A stretch of 64,000 nt of DNA from Methanosarcina sp. UBA293 (GTDB lineage: Archaea; Halobacteriota; Methanosarcinia; Methanosarcinales; Methanosarcinaceae). The stretch covers positions 29,669-93,668 of the forward strand of contig DALS01000038.1 in the NCBI GenBank assembly GCA_002499445.1. Direction: 5' to 3'. The notes under the pieces were generated by a model. The model did no database searches and was not told where the DNA came from. It saw only the letters and a list, made by a program, of their open reading frames with translations. A program made the position numbers and the translations under genes. Positions 17,612-25,968 of this stretch are shown here, piece after piece. Position 1 is the first letter of the stretch. Each line of letters starts with the position of its first letter.

Positions 17612-17973
17612 GTAAGGGCCTCCTTCTTCCAGAGATAAATGTATCCAAAGAGCAATATGAAAACAAAGACAAACATCTCAACTATTGCGATTGAGGTAAT
17701 TCCGTGTCCCTTATAGACTGTAGCCCAAGGATAAAGGAAAAGCACCTCAATATCAAAGATCACAAAAGCAATCGCATAAAGATAATACTCAACATTGAAC
17801 TGGATTCTTGCAGTTCCTGTGGGAACCGAACCCGATTCATATGTCGTGTATTTGCCGGCAGCCTTGCTCCTCGGACTCAGTTGCTTTACTATAAACATTG
17901 TCATTGGAGGCATCACAAGTGCCATGACAAGAAATATTGCAACTGGTATGTAGCTATCAATTATTCCAGACAT
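17599..17973 (-). CDS. fpoA: F420H2 dehydrogenase membrane subunit FpoA (NuoA-like)
   Basis: 124 residues with three transmembrane helices, first gene of the operon. NuoA signatures are YTTYESGSVPTGTARIQFNVEYYLYAIAFVIFDIE, including the conserved E and D residues near the methanophenazine cavity and the E channel. I use the ATG at 17971-17973 because AGGTGAT is 4 bases upstream; a GTG three codons earlier has no room for a binding site. The operon has no fpoF (F420-oxidising flavoprotein), which Methanosarcina encodes elsewhere. Confidence 0.95.
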   Translation of the reverse strand: MSGIIDSYIPVAIFLVMALVMPPMTMFIVKQLSPRSKAAGKYTTYESGSVPTGTARIQFNVEYYLYAIAFVIFDIEVLFLYPWATVYKGHGITSIAIVEMFVFVFILLFGYIYLWKKEALTWVK

Positions 17974-18825
17974 TAATATCACCTATCAAAGTGCAGCAAC
18001 CTGAACTGCAGCGTTACATGACATGGATTATGGGTTTTGGACAAAAAACTGCATCTGAGCACCGAGAGTTTATGAAGATCGTTTTTTTGGTCTAGATACA
18101 GGTCCTTGGAAATGTTTGAATCCACAGGTCCTGATTGCAGTAAACAAGATTCCCTGTGTACAGACATTTGTTTCCGAGCTCTGAAATTTTGATTTCTTTG
18201 CCCGATTCATTATAACAAATTGTCAGAAGAACAGGAAAGATCTTGTTCTGACAGCATAGGTCCAATTGAGTGAAATTAGCATAATTAATAGTTAAGATTA
18301 TAGATCTCTATAGTTATTTCTGCAAATGAGTGAGGGATTATTTATAATTATTCGCTAAATAATTAATATTATATAAATATTAAGTCTAAATAAATAAAAA
18401 TCACTTTTTGAAATATGAATGTGTTCAAAAAATCAGGGCGAAAGCATTGACCCGTTTATGAAATCGTATATAAACCGTAAATGAGTAATTACTCTGAGGT
18501 TGCCTCAAACTTTAGTAAAATAATTATGTATATTAGGCATATAAGGAGGTAAGCACGAATAACTATATATAGAGTTTAATTATTTTAGATTGAATAAATA
18601 CTCTCGTATATATTATGAATATTCATTATAATTCCATAGATAAAAGGCTGTTCAGACAAATTCAAAAATAAAAATAATAATACAGCATTATAGTTACTAG
18701 TTACCTCATTCACGACAAAGAGAAAACTAAGCTTCCGAATATTAATCCTGAAAACCCCCTGTACCAATACATTATAATAAGTCTTTTTAATAAGTCTTTT
18801 CATGATAGGAAACTGGTGGAATCGC
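17974..18825. other. 852-bp divergent promoter region (fpo operon / ferredoxin)
   Basis: No supported gene. It is very AT-rich from about 18250 to 18800 and must contain the promoters of the fpo operon (minus) and of the ferredoxin-flavoprotein-cofG set (plus). TATA-like stretches include ATATAAATAT near 18371 and CTATATATAG near 18563. An AAGGAGG near 18543 is followed by no start codon at useful distance. I cannot assign transcription starts. Confidence 0.5.
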
Positions 18826-18987
18826 ATGAAGGTTAATGATAACTGTGTAGGGTGCGGCCAATGTGCTTCTTTTTGCAAGAAAGGGGCAATAGAGGTAAAA
18901 GGAAAGGCACAAGCTACTGACGCCTGCGTAGATTGTGGATTCTGTGTTCTTTACTGTCCTGTTAAGGCCATAGAGGTGCCTGTGTGA
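18826..18987 (+). CDS. 2x[4Fe-4S] ferredoxin paired with a flavoprotein
   Basis: 53 residues from the ATG at 18826, preferred over an in-frame ATG at 18802 because GGTGGA lies 6 bases before it. Two complete motifs, CVGCGQCASFCKKG and CVDCGFCVLYCP, bind two [4Fe-4S] clusters. The second motif has the usual Cys-Pro and the first has Cys-Lys. The stop overlaps the GTG of the following FAD oxidoreductase (GTGTGA), so the two are translationally coupled and the ferredoxin probably feeds that enzyme. Confidence 0.85.
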   Translation: MKVNDNCVGCGQCASFCKKGAIEVKGKAQATDACVDCGFCVLYCPVKAIEVPV

Positions 18988-20261
18988 AAGCAATTGTAAT
19001 TGGTGCAGGACTTGGAGGGCTTTTAAGCGCAGCCAGTCTCTCAGAAGCCGGATACCAGGTCGAAGTCTTTGAGAGGCTTCCTATTACGGGAGGAAGATTT
19101 ACAAATCTCAATTATAGAGGATTCCAGCTTTCGAGCGGAGCTTTTCATATTCTGCCTCACGGACCTTCAGGTCCTCTGGCTCAGCTTCTCCGCGAAGTCG
19201 GAGCTGAGGTAGAAATCATTAGATCAGATACAACAACCGTGCGTGTGCCCTTAAAAAAAGGCATCTCGGATTATGGAAAAGGCTTCAAAGACATCCCTTT
19301 TTCCGATTTTCCTACACTTCTCTCACACAAAGACCGCCTGAAGATTGCACTTCTTGTAGTGAGTACGCGAAAAAACCGTCCAACAGGAAGCACTCTACAG
19401 GCATGGATCAAGACGCAAATTAAGGACGAATGGCTTGTTAGATTTGCTGATGCTTTCTGCGGTTGGGCACTGAGCCTGAAAAGTGACGAAGTTACTGTAG
19501 AAGAGATCTTCGAGATAATTGAAAACATGTACAGGTTCGGCGGTCCTGGTATTCCCATTGGCGGGTGCAAAGGAATAATCGACGCTCTGGAATGTGTGAT
19601 TGCTTCAAATGGTGGAAAGATCTATACCAAAACCGAGGTTTCAAAAATCCTTGTGGAAAACGGAAAAGCCGCAGGAGTACTTGCTGGCAATGAGATCTAT
19701 AAAGCAAATCTGATAATCAGCAATCTAGGGCATGTTGCAACTGCCCGTCTTTGTGAAGAGGCACTATCTGAAGAGAAAGACTCAGGATACCTCAGAAAAC
19801 TTGAAACCCTGAAACCGTCTGCCGGCATAAAAATTTGCCTTGCTGCAGACGAGCCACTAGTAGGGCATTCGGGCATTCTTCTAACTCCATATGCGAAAAG
19901 AGTAAATGGGATAGATGAAGTTACGCAGGTTGACCCGAGCCTTGCTCCGCCTGGCAAGCATCTTACAATGTCCCATCAGCATGTAGCTCCTGAGAATATA
20001 AAGAATCTCGAGTCAGAGATCGAGTTAGGACTTCAGGACCTAAAAGAAATCTTTCCAGACAAAAAGTACGAAGTTCTGCTCATCCAATCATATCATGACG
20101 GCTGGCCAGTAAACAGGGCAGCTTCAGGCACGGACCCTGGTAATGAAACCCCGATTCCCGAGCTCTATGTCGTAGGAGACGGAGCCAAAGGGGAGGGAGG
20201 CATTGAAGTCGAAGGCGTAGCTCTCGGCGTGGCTGCAACCATGAAGAAAATTCTCGGCTAA
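18984..20261 (+). CDS. FAD-dependent phytoene-desaturase-like oxidoreductase
   Basis: 425 residues from GTG. The N-terminal Rossmann motif GAGLGGLLSAASLSEAGYQVEVFE binds FAD, and the C-terminus has the second FAD-contact block (ELYVVGDGAKGEGGIEVEGVALGV). The overall pattern is of the phytoene desaturase / amine oxidase superfamily, whose members oxidise or saturate isoprenoid chains. Coupled to a dedicated ferredoxin and next to cofG. It is distinct from the geranylgeranyl reductase at 24576. The substrate is unknown; an isoprenoid such as the methanophenazine side chain is a reasonable guess. Confidence 0.7.
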   Translation: MKAIVIGAGLGGLLSAASLSEAGYQVEVFERLPITGGRFTNLNYRGFQLSSGAFHILPHGPSGPLAQLLREVGAEVEIIRSDTTTVRVPLKKGISDYGKGFKDIPFSDFPTLLSHKDRLKIALLVVSTRKNRPTGSTLQAWIKTQIKDEWLVRFADAFCGWALSLKSDEVTVEEIFEIIENMYRFGGPGIPIGGCKGIIDALECVIASNGGKIYTKTEVSKILVENGKAAGVLAGNEIYKANLIISNLGHVATARLCEEALSEEKDSGYLRKLETLKPSAGIKICLAADEPLVGHSGILLTPYAKRVNGIDEVTQVDPSLAPPGKHLTMSHQHVAPENIKNLESEIELGLQDLKEIFPDKKYEVLLIQSYHDGWPVNRAASGTDPGNETPIPELYVVGDGAKGEGGIEVEGVALGVAATMKKILG

Positions 20262-20284
20262 ACAAACCCAGCAGGTGTTTTATC

Positions 20285-20287
20285 ATT
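20285..20287 (+). promoter_or_regulatory. Possible non-canonical ATT start of cofG
   Basis: The cofG frame is open upstream of the GTG at 20309. An ATT at 20285 lies 7 bases after AGGTG (20273-20277) and would add eight residues (IPPKNPNF). The GTG itself has no binding site. ATT starts are rare, so this is tentative. Confidence 0.3.
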
Positions 20288-20308
20288 CCACCGAAAAATC
20301 CCAATTTT

Positions 20309-21286
20309 GTGACCTACTCGAAAAATGTTTTCATCCCTGTAACCAATATCTGCAGGAACCGATGCGGTTACTGCGGCTTTCGGCGGGATCCAGGGCAACC
20401 TGACGCCAGGCTCATGAAACCTGGAGAAATTCTTCCTGTGCTTGAGAATGGGGTAAGGGCAGGGTGCACCGAAGCACTTTTAACCTTCGGGGAGTCTGCA
20501 GAGGAGGTGCCAGAATACATGAAGTGGCTCAAAGAACTTGGTTATTCTTCCACTCTTGAATACCTTCTTTTTCTCTGTGAAACTGCAATTGGCATCGGGA
20601 TTCTCCCTCATACGAATGCAGGAATTATGACACGCTCGGAGCTCAAGGCGTTAAAGCCCTTAAATGCAAGTATGGGACTGATGCTTGAGAGCATGGCAAC
20701 CCTAGACGCCCATAAAGACTGTCCTGGCAAAATTCCCGAACTCAGGCTTGATACCATCCAGGAAGCCGGAAAGCTCCAGATTCCTTTTACTACAGGCCTC
20801 CTTGTAGGGATTGGGGAGATAAGAGAAGACAGAATCAAATCCCTTGAAGCTATTGCAGACCTACATAAGAAGTATGGGCATATCCAGGAGGTTATTATCC
20901 AGAATTTTGCCCCAAAACTCGGAACACCTATGGAAAATAGTCCTGGACCTTCGGTAGAGGAAATAATTGATACTCTATGCCTGGCAAGGCAGATTCTTCC
21001 GCCTGACGTGGCAGTGCAGGTCCCCCCAAACCTTATAGACCCCAAAGCCCTTATCGCAAAAGGAGTGAGTGATCTAGGGGGTATATCCCCTCTGACAATT
21101 GACTGGATTAATCCTGAAGCCGAGTGGCCGAATGTAAAGGACTTGCAAGAGAAACTAGGGTCGATTTTACTCAAGGAACGCCTGCCAATTCACCCTCAGT
21201 ATGTGAAAAAAGGTTGGTATTCGGACAGGTTAGGCGAGCTAATAGCAAAGCTCTCGGATGCGGAAGGTTACAGGAAACAACCTTAA
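20309..21286 (+). CDS. cofG: FO synthase subunit 1, CofG (radical SAM)
   Basis: 325 residues. The radical-SAM motif CRNRCGYCGF (about residues 15-24) follows FIPVTNIC, as in CofG. The protein works with CofH to join a tyrosine-derived radical to 5-amino-6-ribitylaminouracil and close the deazaflavin ring, giving FO, the chromophore of F420. The C-terminal region (VQVPPNLIDPKALIAKGVSDLGGISPLT) is typical of the family. The start is uncertain: GTG at 20309 has no ribosome binding site and an ATT at 20285 does. It lies 47 bp after the flavoprotein gene. Confidence 0.92.
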   Translation: MTYSKNVFIPVTNICRNRCGYCGFRRDPGQPDARLMKPGEILPVLENGVRAGCTEALLTFGESAEEVPEYMKWLKELGYSSTLEYLLFLCETAIGIGILPHTNAGIMTRSELKALKPLNASMGLMLESMATLDAHKDCPGKIPELRLDTIQEAGKLQIPFTTGLLVGIGEIREDRIKSLEAIADLHKKYGHIQEVIIQNFAPKLGTPMENSPGPSVEEIIDTLCLARQILPPDVAVQVPPNLIDPKALIAKGVSDLGGISPLTIDWINPEAEWPNVKDLQEKLGSILLKERLPIHPQYVKKGWYSDRLGELIAKLSDAEGYRKQP

Positions 21287-21428
21287 ACAGAGCATATGAA
21301 AAATTAAAAAATATTTCGGGAAGTCCGAAGAGGTTGGAGTTCAAAGTCTCCTAAGTAGCCTAAATATCAGGGTAAATTAATGAGCCTAAATATTGGGTAA
21401 ATATATCAGTTTAAACGGAATGATCGGG

Positions 21429-22586
21429 ATGTACATGAAAAAACCTGCAGCAATCCCAGATGATGTCCTTGAAAGAGTATATCAGGGAAACTGTACAAAA
21501 GAGGATGCGCTTATCCTGCTTGAAAGAAGTCCATTTGAACTATTCGAACTTGCTAACACCCTGCGAGCTAATGCCGTAGGCGATACCGTTAGTTATGTTA
21601 CGAACCGTAATATCTACATTACAAACAAATGCGCAGGTAACTGCGGATTCTGTGCCTACAGGACAGAGAAAGGATATATACTGAGTGTAGAAGAAATCCT
21701 GAAAAAAGTGGGTGAAGCCAGAAAAGCTGGAGTTACTGAGGTTTGCATCCAAGGAGGATATATTCCGGAAATTGACATGGAATTTTATCTTGAAGTTATC
21801 GAATCATTAAAAACTAGCTTTCCTGAACTCTGTATTCATGCCCTATCGCCTATGGAAGTAAATTATGCGGCAGGAATTTCCGGTATTTCCGTAAAAGAAG
21901 CTCTAAGGAAGCTTAAAGAAAGCGGGCTTGACTCACTTACCGGAACTTCAGCAGAGATTCTTTCCGATAGGGTGAGAAAAATAATCTGTCCCGGGAAAAT
22001 CAATACCCAACAATGGATCGAAACAATAAAGGCAGCCCATAAAGCCGGAATTTCTACGAATGCAACCATCATGTACGGGCATGTGGAAACGATAGAAGAA
22101 CGCCTGGATCATATTTTTACTATTCGCGAAATCCAGAAAGAAACCAGCGGATTTTCAGAATTTATTCCAATGTCTTTTTTGCCCTATAATAATAGGATAG
22201 GAGAAAAGCTGCTCGCATCCGGAAAGTTCTCAAGCACAGGACTTGAAGACCTTCAGCTCATTGCTATTTCCCGTATAATCCTTCATACTTACGTAAATAA
22301 TATTCAGGCTACCTGGGTTAAGCTCGGAAAGAAACTTGCCCAATTCGCCCTTCACTGTGGAGCAAACGACCTGGGAGGCACACTTATGGAAGACCAGATC
22401 TCAACAGCATCCGGAGGAAACTATGGAGAATATGTATCTCCTGCCGAGTTCGAGTGGATGATAAAAGGCGCAGGAAGAATTCCTATGCAGAGGGATACTT
22501 TATATAGAAAAGTGGAACCAGGTTTTCCGAATAGAATCAACCCTCTTCCCAATTTTGAAAAAACAAAGCTAAGCAGCAAAGAGTAA
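21429..22586 (+). CDS. cofH: FO synthase subunit 2, CofH (radical SAM)
   Basis: About 385 residues. The radical-SAM motif CAGNCGFCAY follows NIYITNKC. Further blocks ALSPMEVNY and GTSAEIL and the C-terminal HCGANDLGGTLMEDQISTASGG are typical of CofH/MqnC-type enzymes. CofH starts FO synthesis by adding the tyrosine fragment to the ribityl pyrimidine; CofG finishes it. Several starts are in frame (TTG 21393, ATG 21420, 21429, 21435), none with a strong binding site; 21429 is a compromise. Methanosarcina species can carry a second CofH elsewhere, so this may be one of two paralogues. Confidence 0.9.
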   Translation: MYMKKPAAIPDDVLERVYQGNCTKEDALILLERSPFELFELANTLRANAVGDTVSYVTNRNIYITNKCAGNCGFCAYRTEKGYILSVEEILKKVGEARKAGVTEVCIQGGYIPEIDMEFYLEVIESLKTSFPELCIHALSPMEVNYAAGISGISVKEALRKLKESGLDSLTGTSAEILSDRVRKIICPGKINTQQWIETIKAAHKAGISTNATIMYGHVETIEERLDHIFTIREIQKETSGFSEFIPMSFLPYNNRIGEKLLASGKFSSTGLEDLQLIAISRIILHTYVNNIQATWVKLGKKLAQFALHCGANDLGGTLMEDQISTASGGNYGEYVSPAEFEWMIKGAGRIPMQRDTLYRKVEPGFPNRINPLPNFEKTKLSSKE

Positions 22587-22588
22587 CC

Positions 22589-22795
22589 TGCAAACTTTTT
22601 CAAAAAACGCTTGCTCACAACCCTTTTGAAAAAAGGCTTGACCGAAAACCCCCTGGTGACGGCGTGATCACAAACCTTTTGAGAAAACGCTTGCTCACAA
22701 ACTTTTTCAAAAAAAGTTTGATCAAAAACTCCTGGTGACGGCGTGATCAACCGGCGCAACGGTTGGTGGTCAACCGGCGCAACGGTTGCGATCAG
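22589..22795 (+). repeat. Palindromic intergenic repeat, copy A
   Basis: Made of two kinds of hairpin: A/T ones such as CAAACTTTTTCAAAAAAAGTTTG and GC ones, CAACCGGCGCAACGGTTG, the latter twice (22748-22765 and 22771-22788). A CTCCTGGTGACGGCGTGATCA linker joins them. It begins two bases after the cofH stop. The same elements recur at 25848, 35507 and 37673. Confidence 0.85.
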
Positions 22796-23067
22796 GAGGA
22801 CTGAATTATGGGCAAAAGGAGTTGTATTTCAAATTGCTGAGGAGGGCAGCTTTGTATGTAAAGCTAATGACTTTCGATTCGCCTTAATTCAGTGTGGTTA
22901 ACGATCTAAAGTAAGCAAAGACTATTGAAGGCGCCTGCAGGCTGAAATAAAAGAAAAACGGATGGTTTTTTCTGGGCTGCAGGGAATTTATTAATTATAA
23001 AAATTCCAGTTAGTTAAGTTTAGTACTTGTGTTTTTTATATCCAAACTTGTATTTTCAGGAGTCCAG
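22796..23067. other. Spacer before cofC
   Basis: With the repeat it forms a 481-bp gap. A 10-codon ORF at 22808-22840 (MGKRSCISNC) has a good site (CAGGAGG) 9 bases upstream but is too short to support as a gene. Nothing else seen. Confidence 0.4.
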
Positions 23068-23694
23068 ATGAAAGCCGTAATCCCTTATAAAAAAACCTGT
23101 GCAAAGTCAAGATTATCTCCTGTCCTGAGCCAAGAAGAGAGAGAAGAGTTCGTGGAACTAATGCTGAATCAGGTAATAGACACTCTTCTGGAGGCGGGAA
23201 TAAAAACAATCGACATCCTCAGTCCTTCTATATACGGGCTTGAGAATATGAAGAAAGCCAATGTCCTTCTGGATAAGAGTGACCTGAATGAGGCCCTTAA
23301 CAGATATCTTGAGCAGGCTGAGGAGCCGGTTTTGATTGTTATGGCTGATCTTCCCCTTCTTTCTCCAGATCATGTTAAAGGGATAACTTCAACCAAAGAA
23401 GACCTGTGTATTGCCCCTGGAAAAGGGGGGGGTACAAATATATTGTTTATTAAAAATCCCTCAGAATACAAAGTTAAGTACTATGGATCAAGTTTTCTGA
23501 CACATTGCTTGATTGCAGAAAAAACAGAACAGAGTATTGAAATCTATGATTCTTTTCTTGCAGGCACGGATATGGATGAGCCTGAAGATCTGGTCGAACT
23601 ACTTATACACGGAAGCAGAGCTACGAAAGAATATATAAACGAAAAGTTCAGGCTTGAAACTAGTAGGGGAAGGGTAAGGCTAGCTCCAATTTGA
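23068..23694 (+). CDS. cofC: 2-phospho-L-lactate guanylyltransferase CofC
   Basis: 208 residues from the ATG at 23068, five bases after CAGGAG; the frame is open further upstream but without a site. It begins MKAVIPYKKTCAKSRLSPVLS, the nucleotidyltransferase opening of CofC, and has VIVMADLPLLS and APGKGGGTN, the substrate and metal-binding parts. CofC activates the phospholactate side chain with GTP so that CofD can attach it to FO. This completes a cofG-cofH-cofC group next to the F420H2-oxidising Fpo complex. cofD and cofE are not in the window. Confidence 0.93.
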   Translation: MKAVIPYKKTCAKSRLSPVLSQEEREEFVELMLNQVIDTLLEAGIKTIDILSPSIYGLENMKKANVLLDKSDLNEALNRYLEQAEEPVLIVMADLPLLSPDHVKGITSTKEDLCIAPGKGGGTNILFIKNPSEYKVKYYGSSFLTHCLIAEKTEQSIEIYDSFLAGTDMDEPEDLVELLIHGSRATKEYINEKFRLETSRGRVRLAPI

Positions 23695-24402
23695 ATTTAG
23701 CAGGGCTACAGCTCTCAAATAATTGAAAAAAGAGAAAGGTTATATGGAAATTGAAAGAAACTCTCCTAGGACAAGTAATAGTTTGATTAATGGGAGAAAA
23801 TTAGTGAATAGGGCTTTAGGGCAGAAGATCTTGTGTAGATAGACACGCATTTAGGAAATGTTATATTAGATAATTATATTACAACAATTACATTAAGATA
23901 ACTGTATTATAACGGATATATTAAGGTTAGAGGAAAAACTAAGTGATAAGCTTCCAATCAATAATTAGGATCATAAGATATAAATAGAATTATCAGCACT
24001 TAGTTTGAAATCTAACAGTTCAAACAAAAATATTAAAAACTTGGTTGAATCCGAAGGAGTCGGAATGAAGCTCAAAGGCGTTCAACTATGATTATTAGTA
24101 GTATGGAAGATTATGCATATGAATCAGGAGAATTTCTGAAATTTCAGAATAGAAACCGATAGCATGATCAATGCCTTAGAAATAAGATTGTATACGCTAT
24201 GAGCTGCTCTGTAGATTGGAGTAAACCTTAGTCTATCGAAATTAGAAATTGAAAATAAAGAATCTTTCAGGCCTGACAGTTTAAATCGACAAAAAATATA
24301 TGACAGATAACCGTTATTACTGTCTTAAAATTGCCATTGTTAGTCAATAACTGCCTAACGGCCATAATTACCTTATTTGCCTTTAAAGTTATAGGTGAGC
24401 TG
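23695..24402. other. 708-bp intergenic region without a supported gene
   Basis: AT-rich, with several short direct repeats of the type ATTATATTA / ATTACATTA near 23865-23925. An ATG at 24065 with an AAGGAG site opens only eight codons. It probably contains the promoter of the ferredoxin-GGR pair. No RNA gene was recognised. Confidence 0.5.
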
Positions 24403-24579
24403 GTGAGCATCAAGATAAACAGATATAAATGTGGATATTGCGGTGCCTGTGTGGGAGTCTGCCCTAAGGGAGCACTCGAACTTGTAGAGACCTGGGTAGA
24501 GGTGGACGAGAGTACGTGCATGGCATGCGGGATATGCGATCGCATCTGCCCTGTGGGAGCAATTGAGGTAATGAAATGA
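24403..24579 (+). CDS. 2x[4Fe-4S] ferredoxin for geranylgeranyl reductase
   Basis: 58 residues from a GTG at 24403, supported by GGTGAG 3 bases upstream; the longer ORF from 24331 would add a hydrophobic leader with no site. Two cluster motifs: CGYCGACVGVCPKG and CMACGICDRICP. It overlaps the reductase start by 4 bp. In Methanosarcina acetivorans an adjacent ferredoxin was shown to be needed for full lipid saturation by its geranylgeranyl reductase, and the arrangement here is the same. Confidence 0.9.
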   Translation: MSIKINRYKCGYCGACVGVCPKGALELVETWVEVDESTCMACGICDRICPVGAIEVMK

Positions 24580-25799
24580 AGGAGGTATACGATGTTTTAG
24601 TGATAGGAGCAGGCCCTGCAGGTTCCACTGCTGCTAAAACTGCAGCTGAAAAAGGGCTTGATGTACTTTTAATTGAGAAACGTCAGGAGATAGGTGACCC
24701 TGTACGCTGTGCCGAAGGCGTGAGCAAAGAATACCTCAAAAAGCATGTGGAAATTGACAAGAGATGGATTTGCGCTGACCTTAAAGCTTCCCATATCTAC
24801 GCCCCTGATGGTACAAGGATAGAGATGGCAGAAGAAATCTCTGGAGGAGAAGTAGGCTACGTCCTTGAAAGAAAAGTATTTGATCGGGCTCTTGCAGAAC
24901 AGGCTGCCAAAGCCGGGGCAGAAGTGAGAGTAAAAACCAGAGCAACTGGCCTGATAATTGAAGACGATTTCGTAAAAGGGGCCAAGCTCATGCACCTCGG
25001 AAAAGAATATGATGTGCGTGCCAAAATAGTCATAGGCGCTGACGGAATTGAATCAAAGGTAGGCCGATGGGCAGGTATCGATACTTCCTTAAAGCCAACA
25101 GACATAGAGACCTGTACTCAATACCTGGTAGCTGGAGTGGATGTAGACCAGGACCACTGCGAATTTTATGTTGGAAACGAAATTGCACCTGGTGGCTATG
25201 TATGGATCTTCCCGAAAGGCGAAGGCAAAGCCAACATAGGAATCGGTATTCTCGGGAGCAAGACTGGAAAATACAAACCAAGGCCTATAGACTATCTTAA
25301 CACGTTTCTAGAAAAGAAATTTCCCGATGCAAAGATAATCGAGATGGTTTTTGGAGGAGTTCCGGTTTCGGGCAGAATTGAGAAAACTTCTGCTAACGGA
25401 CTGATGCTAATCGGAGATGCTGCCCGCCAGGCCGACCCGATTACAGGTGGCGGGATTCTCAACGCAATGGATGCAGGAAAGCTAGCAGGAGAAGCTGCGT
25501 ATGCTGCTATATCCTCAGGAGACGTTTCCCTTCAGAAACTCGAAGAAGTTTACGAGAAGCAATGGAGGGCAACCATAGGGCATGAAATCGATATGAGTCT
25601 CGTCGTAAAGAATTGTTTTATCAACCTAAACGATGAAGAACTGAATTCCCTTGCTCATTCCCTGAAAGATGTAAAATTCGAAAGAATGAACCTCTTTGAC
25701 CTGCTGCAGGCTCTCTTTAAAGCCAACAAAAAACTCCTCTGGGATCTTCGAGTACTCTTCAAAGATGCCGCAAAAGAAGCAGCAAAAAATAAAATATAA
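24576..25799 (+). CDS. Geranylgeranyl reductase (archaeal lipid saturation)
   Basis: 407 residues. N-terminal FAD motif GAGPAGSTAAKTAAEKG, then GDPVRCAEGVSK, the GGR substrate-side motif with the conserved Cys. It also has PGGYVWIFPKGEGKANIGIG, matching the Y-x-W-x-F-P...G-x-G signature of the family. The C-terminal FAD block is GLMLIGDAARQADPITGGGI. It hydrogenates the geranylgeranyl chains of digeranylgeranylglycerophospholipids at the membrane, taking electrons from the ferredoxin encoded just upstream. Confidence 0.93.
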   Translation: MKEVYDVLVIGAGPAGSTAAKTAAEKGLDVLLIEKRQEIGDPVRCAEGVSKEYLKKHVEIDKRWICADLKASHIYAPDGTRIEMAEEISGGEVGYVLERKVFDRALAEQAAKAGAEVRVKTRATGLIIEDDFVKGAKLMHLGKEYDVRAKIVIGADGIESKVGRWAGIDTSLKPTDIETCTQYLVAGVDVDQDHCEFYVGNEIAPGGYVWIFPKGEGKANIGIGILGSKTGKYKPRPIDYLNTFLEKKFPDAKIIEMVFGGVPVSGRIEKTSANGLMLIGDAARQADPITGGGILNAMDAGKLAGEAAYAAISSGDVSLQKLEEVYEKQWRATIGHEIDMSLVVKNCFINLNDEELNSLAHSLKDVKFERMNLFDLLQALFKANKKLLWDLRVLFKDAAKEAAKNKI

Positions 25800-25801
25800 C
25801 G

Positions 25802-25838
25802 CCTGGAAACCCAGGTACCTTCTATTTTTTCTTTTTTC
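25802..25838 (+). terminator. Hairpin and T-rich tract after geranylgeranyl reductase
   Basis: A 5-bp stem CCTGG/CCAGG (25802-25806 with 25811-25815) with a 4-base loop follows the stop by two bases and leads into TTCTATTTTTTCTTTTTT. The T-rich tract is what archaeal termination needs. Confidence 0.6.
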
Positions 25839-25847
25839 CTTTTCTCA

Positions 25848-25968
25848 CAACCGTTGCACCGCAACCGTTGCGCCGGTTGATCACGCCGATAGGGTTTGGG
25901 GATAAGGCATTTAAATCCAAACGTTACATCGTTTTTGATCAAACTTTTTTTGAAAAAGTTTGCGATCA
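25848..25968 (-). repeat. Palindromic intergenic repeat, copy B
   Basis: Nearly identical over about 120 bases to copy C (35507-35630), and inverted relative to copies A and D. It contains CAACCGTTGCGCCGGTTG and the A/T hairpin CAAACTTTTTTTGAAAAAGTTTG. Its end supplies the stop codon of trkH (TGA, complement of 25966-25968). Confidence 0.85.

Noticed and set aside
22808..22840. 10-codon ORF with a good CAGGAGG site downstream of repeat A
   Set aside because: Too short to support as a gene without conservation; a leader peptide is possible but nothing follows that it would control closely.
24065..24091. 8-codon ORF with an AAGGAG site before the GGR ferredoxin
   Set aside because: Far from the next gene and too short; no supporting structure.
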